Source: Candidatus Pacearchaeota archaeon (GTDB lineage: Archaea > Nanobdellota > Nanobdellia > Pacearchaeales > GW2011-AR1). Taken from it: DNA of 26,755 nucleotides. This document shows, piece by piece, positions 1 to 7,586 of this stretch. The translations under genes were made by a program, and so were the position numbers. The notes under the pieces were generated by a model. The model was given only the letters and a program-made list of their open reading frames with translations, had not been told where the DNA came from and ran no database searches. The DNA is taken from positions 1 to 26,755 of the forward strand of contig NZCQ01000019.1 in NCBI GenBank assembly GCA_002688335.1, given 5' to 3'. Every line of letters starts with the position of its first letter. Positions within the stretch are counted from its first letter, which is position 1.

Positions 1-750
1 GTAAGAATAAGCTTAGATGCCGGATCTTCAAGAGTCTACAGGATGACTCATGGTATGGGCGGAGATTCTTACCAAAATGTTCTAAATAATCTTAAAAGAC
101 TGGTTAATAAAAGGGATGAATTAGGAACAGACATCAAAATAGGTACGAGCTATCTGATAGGATCACACACAATTAATGATCTCTATGATGCAGCAAAAAA
201 TGCAAAAGACGCCGGAGTAGATTATTTTCGTGCACGTCCATTTGAATACATGCCTGGAACAGAATTAAATGAAGATCAAACCAATAGATTAAAAGAACAA
301 TTAGAAAAATGCCGGACTCTAACAGATGAAAGCTTCACTTTCTCATATCCTCAAACTCGTGTTGAATCAAGAATGGAAGGACATGATTCCCTTCCTTTTT
401 TTAATAAATGCCACTTCCCACAAGTTTATGCTTCAATAAGTGCAGATTTAAAGGTCCACCCTTGCTGTCATTTTAAGAACTCAAGCAGAAATGCCAAATC
501 AACAGATGATGTAGACCCCAAACTAGGAGATCTAACTAACCAGTCTTTCTTAGAATATCTAAAAAGCACTCATAGAATCGAAGCTTTAAAATCTCTAGAC
601 ATTAATACTTGTCCAAATCCATGTCAATATAATAGCAGCGTTGTTACATTATTTCAAATAAAAAATGCAGTTGACAAAGAGGGAACTGACAAGCTTTACG
701 AATTTACAGATCAAGAATCAAATCCAATATTGCACGAGAATTTTTTATAG
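1..750 (+). CDS. Radical SAM protein with C-terminal SPASM-like domain, 5' end cut by the window
   Basis: The reading frame is open from base 1 and continues upstream of the window, so this is the C-terminal part of a longer protein; Met at 43 is internal. Early residues (ISLDAGSS...) resemble the strand after the CxxxCxxC loop in radical SAM barrels. The C-terminal third carries a Cys-rich region (CHFPQVYASISADLKVHPCCHF, then CPNPC near 610-630), which is the pattern of a SPASM/Twitch domain binding auxiliary Fe-S clusters. The N-terminal radical SAM Cys motif would lie outside the window. It is convergent with the ferredoxin gene, with about 20 bp between the two stops. The substrate cannot be told; the neighbouring radical SAM genes suggest peptide or sugar modification. 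Confidence 0.8.
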   Translation, partial: VRISLDAGSSRVYRMTHGMGGDSYQNVLNNLKRLVNKRDELGTDIKIGTSYLIGSHTINDLYDAAKNAKDAGVDYFRARPFEYMPGTELNEDQTNRLKEQLEKCRTLTDESFTFSYPQTRVESRMEGHDSLPFFNKCHFPQVYASISADLKVHPCCHFKNSSRNAKSTDDVDPKLGDLTNQSFLEYLKSTHRIEALKSLDINTCPNPCQYNSSVVTLFQIKNAVDKEGTDKLYEFTDQESNPILHENFL

Positions 751-770
751 AGAATCTTTCAAGCTCTTAT

Positions 771-1034
771 TCAATACTTAATCTTAACACTTCCCTGTTT
801 GATCTTACACTGACAAGCAAGCCTTTCATTATCTCTCAATCCAAGTTCATCTTCTTTTTCATTTCTCTCACTTAAATTCTCCATCCCTTCCTTAACCTCC
901 ACAATACAAGTCCCACAAATACCGTCCTCACATCCAAAAGGAACATTAAAATCATTTTCACAAACACCCTTTATACTACTGTTATCCTCTACTTCAACTT
1001 CTTTTTCAGGATTTTCCAAAATCAACTTCGCCAT
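771..1034 (-). CDS. Plant-type 2Fe-2S ferredoxin
   Basis: This 87-residue soluble electron carrier has the full plant-type ferredoxin signature: Cys35-x4-Cys40-x2-Cys43 in GCEDGICGTC, and the fourth ligand near Cys74 in ACQC. The length is normal for the family (about 80-100 residues). It lies between radical SAM genes, which need low-potential electrons, so a role as electron donor to them is a reasonable inference but is not shown. The start at 1034 follows an AT-rich stretch with TTTAAA at 1062-1067. It is a single-gene unit, convergent with the upstream partial radical SAM gene and divergent from the next one. Confidence 0.88.
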   Translation of the reverse strand: MAKLILENPEKEVEVEDNSSIKGVCENDFNVPFGCEDGICGTCIVEVKEGMENLSERNEKEDELGLRDNERLACQCKIKQGSVKIKY

Positions 1035-1152
1035 ATTAAAGATAAATTATTGAAATTAATATTTAAATTTTGTGGCGTAGTAAATTGTAAAGTTAAATAG
1101 AGTTTAGAATTGAAGAAGAATATTCACTACACAAAAATACCAACTAGGAACA

Positions 1153-1160
1153 TTTATAAA
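1153..1160 (+). promoter_or_regulatory. TATA box of the radical SAM gene at 1184
   Basis: A perfect TTTATAAA overlaps the A of the first possible ATG (1160). Its centre is 27.5 nt before the in-frame ATG at 1184, close to the spacing seen across the window, so transcription should begin near 1182 and the ATG at 1160 would not be in the transcript. Confidence 0.65.
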
Positions 1161-1183
1161 TGGGGCCTTCACTTTTATTTTAC

Positions 1184-2275
1184 ATGACAGAAGTACCACA
1201 AGAATTTGATATAATTAGAACAGGTAAGGGTTACACGATGAGGGGGTGGGACTTTACCAGAGCAGAGATAGCTGAAGCTATAGAAAATAATAGAATGTTA
1301 AATCCCGCATATGAGCTTGCTAGTAACACTTGTCCTTGGAATTGTTTTTTCTGTTTTACTGAAGATCCTGATAATCCTAAGGGATTGAAGAAAAAACTTA
1401 ATGAAGAAATGACCCTTGATGAAATGATTAGTTTAATAGATCAAACTGAAGAACTTGGAGCCAGATCAATCAATATTATTGGAGCAGGAGAACCCACCAT
1501 TGATAGGCATTTTTGGGAAGTGGTTGAGCATATTTATCAAAAAGGAATGACGCCAATAGTCTATACTGAAGGGGCTTTAAAGTTAACAGATGGGGATTTT
1601 GCTAAAAGATTGTATGATTCTGGTGCAACGGTTGTATTAAAGGTAAATAGCCTAAAAGATCGCGCATACCAAAATTCTATAGTTGTTGGTGGGAAGGAAA
1701 GAACTAGGCCCTTAAACCTTGATTATTTTGAAGAAAGAAATAAAGCGTTAGATGTACTGATGGATACAGGTTTTAATAACAATGATCCAACAAGATTAGC
1801 TTTTGACACTATTATCTGCAGGGAAAATTATAATGAAATCCCAGAAATACATCGCTTTACAAGAAATAATAATATTTTTGTTTTGTTTGTTAATTACTTA
1901 CCATCTGGAAGAACTTCAACGCCAGCTCAAAACGCAGTAACACAACAGGAGCAATTTGCTATGTTCGATGAACTAGCAAAAATTGACAGAGAGGAATATG
2001 GGGTTGAGCACAGATCAAGATTTCCATATGCTGGAGGAGTTCCTTGTTCAATTAGGGGATTGGGTCTTTATGTAAAGATAAAAGGAGAGGCTTGGGATTG
2101 TCCTGGAGAGCTAGAACCCTTAGGAAATGTAAGGAATGAATCTCTAGAATCAATATGGAATAAAACAAGACAGATAAGACAAAATTTTGATGGGGGCTGT
2201 CTTCCAAGAGAAGTGTTTTGGGAGAAAATTGGTCAGCCAGAATCTAATCAAGTCTATCAACTCAAGGAAAATTAA
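1184..2275 (+). CDS. Radical SAM protein with Cys-rich C-terminus
   Basis: This is a radical SAM enzyme of 363 residues. The 4Fe-4S motif is C50-PWN-C54-FF-C57, CxxxCxxC, followed by a GAGEPT motif typical of the SAM-binding barrel strand. The C-terminus has further cysteines (PCSIRG..., WDCPGE..., GGCLPRE), consistent with a SPASM/Twitch-like auxiliary cluster region ending in the usual GNVRNESLESIW signature. An in-frame ATG at 1160 would add eight residues, but it overlaps the TATA box, so 1184 is preferred as a leaderless start. The 3' end overlaps the convergent radical SAM gene by 14 bp. The reaction is unknown. Confidence 0.85.
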   Translation: MTEVPQEFDIIRTGKGYTMRGWDFTRAEIAEAIENNRMLNPAYELASNTCPWNCFFCFTEDPDNPKGLKKKLNEEMTLDEMISLIDQTEELGARSINIIGAGEPTIDRHFWEVVEHIYQKGMTPIVYTEGALKLTDGDFAKRLYDSGATVVLKVNSLKDRAYQNSIVVGGKERTRPLNLDYFEERNKALDVLMDTGFNNNDPTRLAFDTIICRENYNEIPEIHRFTRNNNIFVLFVNYLPSGRTSTPAQNAVTQQEQFAMFDELAKIDREEYGVEHRSRFPYAGGVPCSIRGLGLYVKIKGEAWDCPGELEPLGNVRNESLESIWNKTRQIRQNFDGGCLPREVFWEKIGQPESNQVYQLKEN

Positions 2276-3437
2276 CAGAATTATCACTAACCTCATCCAC
2301 CCTGCTCTGAGTCACCTTAATCTTTCCATCAATGATATCATTAGTCAATATATTCCTAATATCATATGTACAATGATGTCTGCATTTTTCCTGAGGATTA
2401 AAACTTTGCATAAACTTCTTTGTCTCCTCACTAAACCACAGATCTTTAAACGATCTCTCTTTTAGAGATCCCATCAATCCCAAGGGAGTATAAGCCTTAT
2501 CATGACAAGTGTAAACATTCTGATCTGCTGCAATTACGGGAGTAATTTGCATCGTAGGACAAAAAGTATAAGGCCTACTATCTTTTCCAGTTAACTTAAA
2601 GTCATTCTCATAAGTATCATAAATTTTAATCTTGAAATCCCTCCGAGCTCTTGCTATTTGAGCTATGACAGATTCCTTAAATTGATCATGGTAAGGAATC
2701 CATCCCAACCCTGTTGATTGATCAACTTTATCATGGTCTATCCACTTAGGAGTAAATTTCACATGATCTAGTCCAAGTTCTTGAAAATATTTAACAGCAT
2801 CATAAATCTCATGACAGTTCATATGATGAATGACAAAATTTATCCCAAATTCACAACCCGGATCTTTTTCTTGCCCAAACTTTCTCAAATTCTCTTCTAT
2901 CTTCCTAAATCCTTTCTCAGAAACTAATCTACTTTTTTGGACAGTCTCAGGACTAATTCCATCTAAAGAAATCCTAACCCACTTTGCTTTTGTAAGATAG
3001 TCAAGTTTATCGCCAGTCATATTCTGACCATTAGTTATTATAGACAGATCAATTCCATAATCTAATATCCTTTTCAAAACTTCTCTAATATGTGGATAAA
3101 TAAGTGGTTCTCCACCTCCAGAAAGAGTAACTCCTTTAACTCCCATCTCATTAAAATCAGAAAGAATCTCCATCATTTTATCTTCTGGAATCCTATCTCT
3201 CTTATTAACAAGCTCCGACAACAAATTAGGCTCCATATTATCTCCAAATCCTGCAGCATAAGAACAAAAATGGCAACTATGGTTACAAAGATTCTCTGGC
3301 TTCAATCTAACTGCAATTGGAGCAGTTATCCTACCATCCTTTAACGCTCTTAGCTTATCTAAATGTCTTAGTATTTTCTGAGCTCCATAAGCTACATGAA
3401 CCTCTTCCTTAGAAACAATTTGAAGTTTGTTATTCAT
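2262..3437 (-). CDS. Radical SAM/SPASM protein
   Basis: A 391-residue radical SAM enzyme. The cluster motif is C51-NHS-C55-HF-C58, followed by GVTLSGGGEPL (SAM-binding GGE-type motif). The C-terminal SPASM region has CPTMQITPVIAADQNVYTC, then LGLMGSLKERSFKDLWFSEE, then CRHHC, giving several extra Fe-S ligands. Proteins of this architecture modify peptides, tRNA precursors or sugars; nothing here decides which. The start is supported by TTTAAA at 3460-3465, whose centre lies 25.5 nt upstream. The 3' end overlaps the convergent gene at 1184-2275 by 14 bp. It reads in the same direction as the next radical SAM gene but has its own promoter. Confidence 0.9.
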   Translation of the reverse strand: MNNKLQIVSKEEVHVAYGAQKILRHLDKLRALKDGRITAPIAVRLKPENLCNHSCHFCSYAAGFGDNMEPNLLSELVNKRDRIPEDKMMEILSDFNEMGVKGVTLSGGGEPLIYPHIREVLKRILDYGIDLSIITNGQNMTGDKLDYLTKAKWVRISLDGISPETVQKSRLVSEKGFRKIEENLRKFGQEKDPGCEFGINFVIHHMNCHEIYDAVKYFQELGLDHVKFTPKWIDHDKVDQSTGLGWIPYHDQFKESVIAQIARARRDFKIKIYDTYENDFKLTGKDSRPYTFCPTMQITPVIAADQNVYTCHDKAYTPLGLMGSLKERSFKDLWFSEETKKFMQSFNPQEKCRHHCTYDIRNILTNDIIDGKIKVTQSRVDEVSDNSVNFP

Positions 3438-3459
3438 ATTACTCCATCTCCCGACTATA

Positions 3460-3465
3460 TTTAAA
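3460..3465 (-). promoter_or_regulatory. TATA box of the radical SAM gene ending at 2262
   Basis: TTTAAA inside an AT-rich palindromic stretch, centred 25.5 nt before the start codon at 3437. It lies in the short gap just downstream of the neighbouring radical SAM gene. Confidence 0.6.
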
Positions 3466-3475
3466 TATTAATACA

Positions 3476-4465
3476 CTAGATCTGATATATTTCCTTTACA
3501 TCAGTATCCCAAATATTACAATCCCTACATTCCTCAATCTCATTTCTTTTTCCATTGCTATGCATATCTCGAATTTTTTTAAACTCTTCAGAATTCCAGA
3601 CTTCTTTTATACTAGCTTCATTAACATTACCTAAGAGATGTTTAGTATCATAATCAATTCCACAAAGAGGCACGCTTCCATCTGCATGAACAATCATAGT
3701 CCCATAAATTGAAACACAAGGAGTCAGAGCATAATCTTGCCCAGGAACAAAGATCCCTTGAGTTTTCAACTGATTCCCCCAGCTATGCGGAGGCTTAGAA
3801 GATACAATATCCCCTTCACCAACTCTTTCAGTCCAATAGTCATTCCATTCCTCTTCCTCATGTTTATTAGAATCCATCATAACCGCCCTAATATGAACTT
3901 TAGGTTTTAAATTTCCTTTATCATCTCTAAACTCATATTCCTTTCTCAACTTCAAAAAATTCTCAATATTCCCAACAACTTCTTCAAACTTCAATCTTAA
4001 CCTTATTCCCTCAAAAGTTTCTTTACTCACTCCATCTATCGAAAATCTTATTTCATCTAATCCTGATTCAATAAGCTTTCTAGCCCTTTCTTCAGTCAGC
4101 ATTGATGCATTAGTAGAAAACGTAACATACTTAACTCCTTTATCCTTCAATTCTTTAATCTTATTCTCTAAATCCCTATCCAATAAAGGCTCTCCATTTC
4201 TTGAAAGGCAAACCCAGGTAACCCAGTCAGAATGTTCTCCAATTTCCTTCGCCAATTGAGAGAAAAGTTCATTAGGCATCTTCTTAACTTTCCACTCATC
4301 TGCTGGACAATATACACATCTTGCATTACATCCTCTAAAAGTCTCAATTTCAAAAAATCTTGGGAAGTGTCCTGCTTCACCCATATTACTAATATTTAAT
4401 CTATCCGCAATAATCTGTAATTGACTATTAAGATAATCTCCATTATTCACTTCTTCTTGATTCAT
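3476..4465 (-). CDS. Radical SAM/SPASM protein
   Basis: A 329-residue radical SAM enzyme with C46-NAR-C50-VY-C53, a RNGEPLLD motif in the SAM-binding position, and a SPASM region near the C-terminus: CVSIYGTMIVHADGSVPLCG, LGNVNEASIKEVWNSEEF, then CRDC. The architecture resembles SPASM proteins often found in glycan or natural-product loci (from family knowledge). The start at 4465 is supported by TTTAAA at 4489-4494, centred 26.5 nt upstream. It is transcribed divergently from the methyltransferase-transketolase operon, across a gap of 124 bp with a separate TATA box for each direction. Confidence 0.9.
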   Translation of the reverse strand: MNQEEVNNGDYLNSQLQIIADRLNISNMGEAGHFPRFFEIETFRGCNARCVYCPADEWKVKKMPNELFSQLAKEIGEHSDWVTWVCLSRNGEPLLDRDLENKIKELKDKGVKYVTFSTNASMLTEERARKLIESGLDEIRFSIDGVSKETFEGIRLRLKFEEVVGNIENFLKLRKEYEFRDDKGNLKPKVHIRAVMMDSNKHEEEEWNDYWTERVGEGDIVSSKPPHSWGNQLKTQGIFVPGQDYALTPCVSIYGTMIVHADGSVPLCGIDYDTKHLLGNVNEASIKEVWNSEEFKKIRDMHSNGKRNEIEECRDCNIWDTDVKEIYQI

Positions 4466-4488
4466 TTCCCTTGAAGTTAAATATTATT

Positions 4489-4494
4489 TTTAAA
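4489..4494 (-). promoter_or_regulatory. TATA box of the radical SAM gene ending at 3476
   Basis: TTTAAA within a T-rich tract, centred 26.5 nt before the start codon at 4465. Confidence 0.55.
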
Positions 4495-4560
4495 CATTTA
4501 GGTTATCTTAATGATCTCTATCTCTCTAAGCAGATTTAATAGCAAATTTCAACATAAATC

Positions 4561-4568
4561 CTTATAAA
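4561..4568 (+). promoter_or_regulatory. TATA box of the methyltransferase-transketolase operon
   Basis: CTTATAAA centred 25.5 nt before the ATG at 4590, preceded by ACATAAATC. Similar ACAxAATCC-type sequences stand before the boxes at 7010, 9002 and 18059, and may be the upstream (BRE-side) part of a shared promoter type. Confidence 0.65.
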
Positions 4569-4589
4569 CTTCTCAATCAGTTCTAATAA

Positions 4590-5273
4590 ATGGAATATTT
4601 AGATCTTCTAGAAGCTCCAAAAAAAGAGAAAAGAATTGTAACTCCAGATTATAGAAACGAAGAAAACAGAAGGATAGCCAGAGAATATGGAAGAGATTTC
4701 TTTGATGGAGATAGGGTTAATGGATATGGTGGTTATAAATATGATGGGAGATGGAAGAAAGTAGCAAAAAAGATTAAAGAAGAATATGGCATTAATCCGG
4801 GAGATGCGGTTCTTGAAATAGGCTGTGCAAAAGGATTTTTATTACACGATTTACAAGAAGAAATTCCTGGAGTGAGAGTTGCAGGCATTGATGTTTCAGA
4901 ATACGCAGCGAACAACACAATGGATGGAATAGAAAACTTAGAAATAGCAAGAAAAAAAGTCTTACCCCACATAATCATTGGAAATGCAAAAACATTACCT
5001 TGGCCAGACAACACTTTTGATCTAGTAATTAATATAAACACCTTACATAATCTTAACGAAGAAGATGCATCAATTTGCATAAAAGAAATGATTAGAGTTT
5101 CTAGGGATCCTAAGAAAATGTTCATCCAAGTAGATGCTTATACTAATGAGGAAGAAAAAACTAGAATGGAAAACTGGGTTTTAACTGCAGAAACAATGAA
5201 AAGTGATAGAGAATGGATAGATTTTCTTAATAAAAATGGATACAAGGGAAATTATTTCTGGACAATTGTATGA
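4590..5273 (+). CDS. Class I SAM-dependent methyltransferase, first gene of the transketolase operon
   Basis: The 227-residue protein has a Rossmann-type methyltransferase core: motif I VLEIGCAKGFLL at about 74-85, an acidic ribose-binding residue at GIDVSEYA (about 99-106), and GNAKTLPWPDNTFDLV at about 131-146. The N-terminus is rich in Arg, Tyr and Gly (FFDGDRVNGYGGYKYDGRW), which may belong to a substrate site. The end overlaps the transketolase N-terminal gene by 38 bp, so the two are almost certainly co-transcribed and translationally coupled. That position suggests methylation of a sugar or sugar-phosphate made by the operon; the acceptor is not identified. The start is leaderless with a TATA box 25.5 nt upstream. 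Confidence 0.88.
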   Translation: MEYLDLLEAPKKEKRIVTPDYRNEENRRIAREYGRDFFDGDRVNGYGGYKYDGRWKKVAKKIKEEYGINPGDAVLEIGCAKGFLLHDLQEEIPGVRVAGIDVSEYAANNTMDGIENLEIARKKVLPHIIIGNAKTLPWPDNTFDLVININTLHNLNEEDASICIKEMIRVSRDPKKMFIQVDAYTNEEEKTRMENWVLTAETMKSDREWIDFLNKNGYKGNYFWTIV

Positions 5274-6003
5274 TCTAGAAAGACTAAAAGAGAGATCAAA
5301 ACTTTTAAGAAAAGAAGTCTTACAGCTGGCATTAGAAACCAATGGGAGCCATATAGGTGGCAGCTTTTCAGAAATAGAAATACTCATCTCACTATTCTAT
5401 AAGATTCTAAATCATGATGATTTATTCATTCTAAGTAAGGGCCATGCCTGTTATCCTTATTTCCTATTATTAAGAGAAAAGGGATTTGATCCAAAGATTA
5501 TGGGACATCCAGAAATAGATCCTAAAAATGGAATTTATTGCACAACAGGAAGTTTAGGACACGGGCTTCCAATAGGTGCGGGAATGGCTTTCGCAAGAAA
5601 GATAAAACAACTCTCTGGAAGAATTTATATACTGATGAGTGATGGAGAATGTCAAGAAGGAACCACCTGGGAAACTTCAGATTTTTTAGCACAACACAAT
5701 ATAAACAATCTAACTGCAATAATAGATGTAAATAAAATTCAAGCCCTTGATAGAATTGAGGATGTATCTCCCCTAAATTTGAAAGAAAAATTTACTAGCT
5801 TTGGTTGGCATGTAAAAGAAATAGACGGCCACAACTTCAATGAAATAATCTCTGCATTGAGAGAAACACCAGATAAACCTTATGTAATTTTAGCAGATAC
5901 AACGAAGGGCAAGGGAGTTAGTTATATGGAGGATAGGGCTATGTGGCACGGTAGGAAAGTAAATTTTGAAAGAGTAGAGCAAGCTCTAAAAGAATTATCA
6001 TGA
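5236..6003 (+). CDS. Transketolase, N-terminal (thiamine-diphosphate-binding) subunit
   Basis: This 255-residue protein matches the N-terminal half of split transketolases. It has GSHIGGSFSEIEIL (37-50), SKGHA (67-71), TGSLGHGLPIGAGMA (104-118), the ThDP/Mg motif SDGECQEG (135-142) with IDVN (163-166), and TKGKGVSYME near 223. The usual GDG starts here as SDG. The ThDP half works only with the pyrimidine-domain half encoded immediately downstream. Transketolase moves two-carbon ketol units and can yield sedoheptulose 7-phosphate. The ATG lies inside the end of the methyltransferase gene; the stop overlaps the next start as ATGA. The start fits the family, with about 13 residues before the first conserved helix. 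Confidence 0.92.
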   Translation: MDTREIISGQLYDLERLKERSKLLRKEVLQLALETNGSHIGGSFSEIEILISLFYKILNHDDLFILSKGHACYPYFLLLREKGFDPKIMGHPEIDPKNGIYCTTGSLGHGLPIGAGMAFARKIKQLSGRIYILMSDGECQEGTTWETSDFLAQHNINNLTAIIDVNKIQALDRIEDVSPLNLKEKFTSFGWHVKEIDGHNFNEIISALRETPDKPYVILADTTKGKGVSYMEDRAMWHGRKVNFERVEQALKELS

Positions 6004-6995
6004 GAAAGAAATTTGGAGAAGTAATGGTTGAATTAGCTAGAAGAGACAAAGACGTTTACCTAATAACTGGAGACATCGGATATCAGGTTTTTGATGATTT
6101 CAGGAGATTATTCCCAGAAAGATTCATAAACTTTGGAATAAAAGAGCAATCTATGATCAGCTTTGCATCAGGCATGGCACTGCAAGGGCTAAAACCATAC
6201 GTATACACCATAACTCCTTTCTTAATAGAAAGACCTTTTGAACAAATCAAAATAGATATAGATCAACAAAATGTAAATGTTAAATTAGTTGGATATGCAG
6301 ACTATCCCGGCCAAGGCCCCACTCACGCAGAATTAGATCCAAGATTTACTTTAAGCCAACTTAAAAATCTAAAATTATATTTTCCAAGAAATTCTGATGA
6401 AACTCATAAAGCTGTCATGGAATCATATGAATCTGAAAAACCAACATTTATCAGCTTAAAAAAAGACAATAACCAGCCATCTCTAACCAAAACAATGAAC
6501 ATGGAAGAACTAAAAAGAGAACTCAATAATCTTTCAGAAGAAAATATAAACCAGTTATCAAAGTTAGTTGAAAACAGAGATCTCATTTTAATATTGGGGA
6601 ATGGCGGAAGCAATTCAGTAGCCTCACACATAGCCCAAGATTATACTAAAGCATTAGGAAAGAAATCAGTATCTTTCTCAGATCCCTCAAGACTAACCTG
6701 CTATATCAATGATTTTGGAATGGAAAATGCATACTCTCAATTCGCCAAAGATTTCGCAACAAACAAAAGCTTAGTTATCTTAATCTCTTCTTCTGGAAAT
6801 TCTGAAAATATCTATAGGGCTTGTGAAACCTGCAGAAATCAGGGCATAGATTTCATAATTCTTACTGGATTTGATGAGAATAATAGAATAAAAAGGGATT
6901 TCGCAGAATCCTCCAAATTCAATTATTGGGTAGATTCAAGAGATTATGGAGTAGTAGAAAACCTCCATAGTATATTCTTGCATTCTATATTGTGA
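6000..6995 (+). CDS. Transketolase pyrimidine-domain subunit fused to a GmhA-like SIS isomerase
   Basis: A 331-residue two-domain protein. Residues 1 to about 158 are the transketolase pyrimidine-binding domain, with LITGDIG (21-27), the catalytic-type Glu49 in FGIKEQSMISFASGMA and the GPTHAELDP loop (106-114). The third transketolase domain expected next is absent. Instead residues about 175-331 form a SIS domain like phosphoheptose isomerase GmhA: LGNGGS (199-204), His210, YINDFG (235-240), SSSGNSENIYRA (263-274), and a terminal helix with His323 and His328 at the usual metal-ligand end. GmhA converts sedoheptulose 7-phosphate, a transketolase product, to glycero-manno-heptose 7-phosphate, so the fusion would join consecutive steps. 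Some GmhA ligands differ (Asp at 214 where Glu is usual), so related SIS substrates remain possible. Confidence 0.9.
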   Translation: MRKKFGEVMVELARRDKDVYLITGDIGYQVFDDFRRLFPERFINFGIKEQSMISFASGMALQGLKPYVYTITPFLIERPFEQIKIDIDQQNVNVKLVGYADYPGQGPTHAELDPRFTLSQLKNLKLYFPRNSDETHKAVMESYESEKPTFISLKKDNNQPSLTKTMNMEELKRELNNLSEENINQLSKLVENRDLILILGNGGSNSVASHIAQDYTKALGKKSVSFSDPSRLTCYINDFGMENAYSQFAKDFATNKSLVILISSSGNSENIYRACETCRNQGIDFIILTGFDENNRIKRDFAESSKFNYWVDSRDYGVVENLHSIFLHSIL

Positions 6996-7009
6996 ATAAT
7001 ACAAATCCT

Positions 7010-7017
7010 TTTATAGT
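7010..7017 (+). promoter_or_regulatory. TATA box of the unknown gene at 7037
   Basis: TTTATAGT centred 23.5 nt before the ATG at 7037, preceded by ACAAATCC. Confidence 0.5.
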
Positions 7018-7036
7018 AAATTTCTAAATCAGATCT

Positions 7037-7585
7037 ATGGGTCAAACTATGCAAGAAACCAAATATGAATGGGATGTAGATGGAGATGGTGCGTCATTAA
7101 CTATTTTTCGTAATAATATTTATTTACCCGGCACACTTGAAAATATTTTTAGAAGAATTATTGGTAAACCAAGAGAAGTTCTTCCATACCTAGGGAGACC
7201 TAAGCATGAGAATATTGCCCCCCATAGAATTGATTTAACGAGAGATATTAATCCAGATGAATATCCATCTTACATAGAAGATGCAGACTCAATGTTGGAA
7301 TTGTCTTATTGTGGAGAAAATGATAGCATACCTATAAGTGCATATTTCTTAGATGGAATGTTTATTGGAGGAAGATTTCATGAGGATAATGGAGCTAGAT
7401 ACAGCATAAGTTTTAAGCTTAATAAGTTTAAAGATTTAGAGGATTTCAGAAATAGCTTGACTAGATATCTTCTACCAACCAATGGATTCGGATTACCTCC
7501 TTTCGGAGAGCAAATCGGAGAGATGATTAAGAATTCAAATTTACCTCAAGAATATTTAGATTCCTTTAGAGAGTTAACTGAATAA
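7037..7585 (+). CDS. Hypothetical protein, 182 residues
   Basis: I do not recognise this protein. It is acidic and soluble, with no signal peptide or membrane segment. It opens with a beta-rich stretch (YEWDVDGDGASLTIFRNNIYLPG) and continues with mixed strands and helices, including SISFKLNKFKDLEDFRNSL near 127-145. The start is fixed by a TATA-like box 23.5 nt upstream; a second Met four codons later is too far from it. It is a single-gene unit following the transketolase operon and ends 1 bp before the stop of the convergent Nudix gene. No function is proposed. Confidence 0.65.
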   Translation: MGQTMQETKYEWDVDGDGASLTIFRNNIYLPGTLENIFRRIIGKPREVLPYLGRPKHENIAPHRIDLTRDINPDEYPSYIEDADSMLELSYCGENDSIPISAYFLDGMFIGGRFHEDNGARYSISFKLNKFKDLEDFRNSLTRYLLPTNGFGLPPFGEQIGEMIKNSNLPQEYLDSFRELTE

Positions 7586-7586
7586 T

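Noticed and set aside
2187..2465. 92-codon plus-strand frame across the ends of two convergent radical SAM genes.
   Set aside because: It overlaps both genes' conserved C-termini and has no promoter or recognisable content.
4733..5125. 130-codon open frame on the minus strand inside the methyltransferase gene.
   Set aside because: It is antisense to a gene with clear methyltransferase motifs and has no homology-like features; a shadow frame of AT-rich coding DNA.
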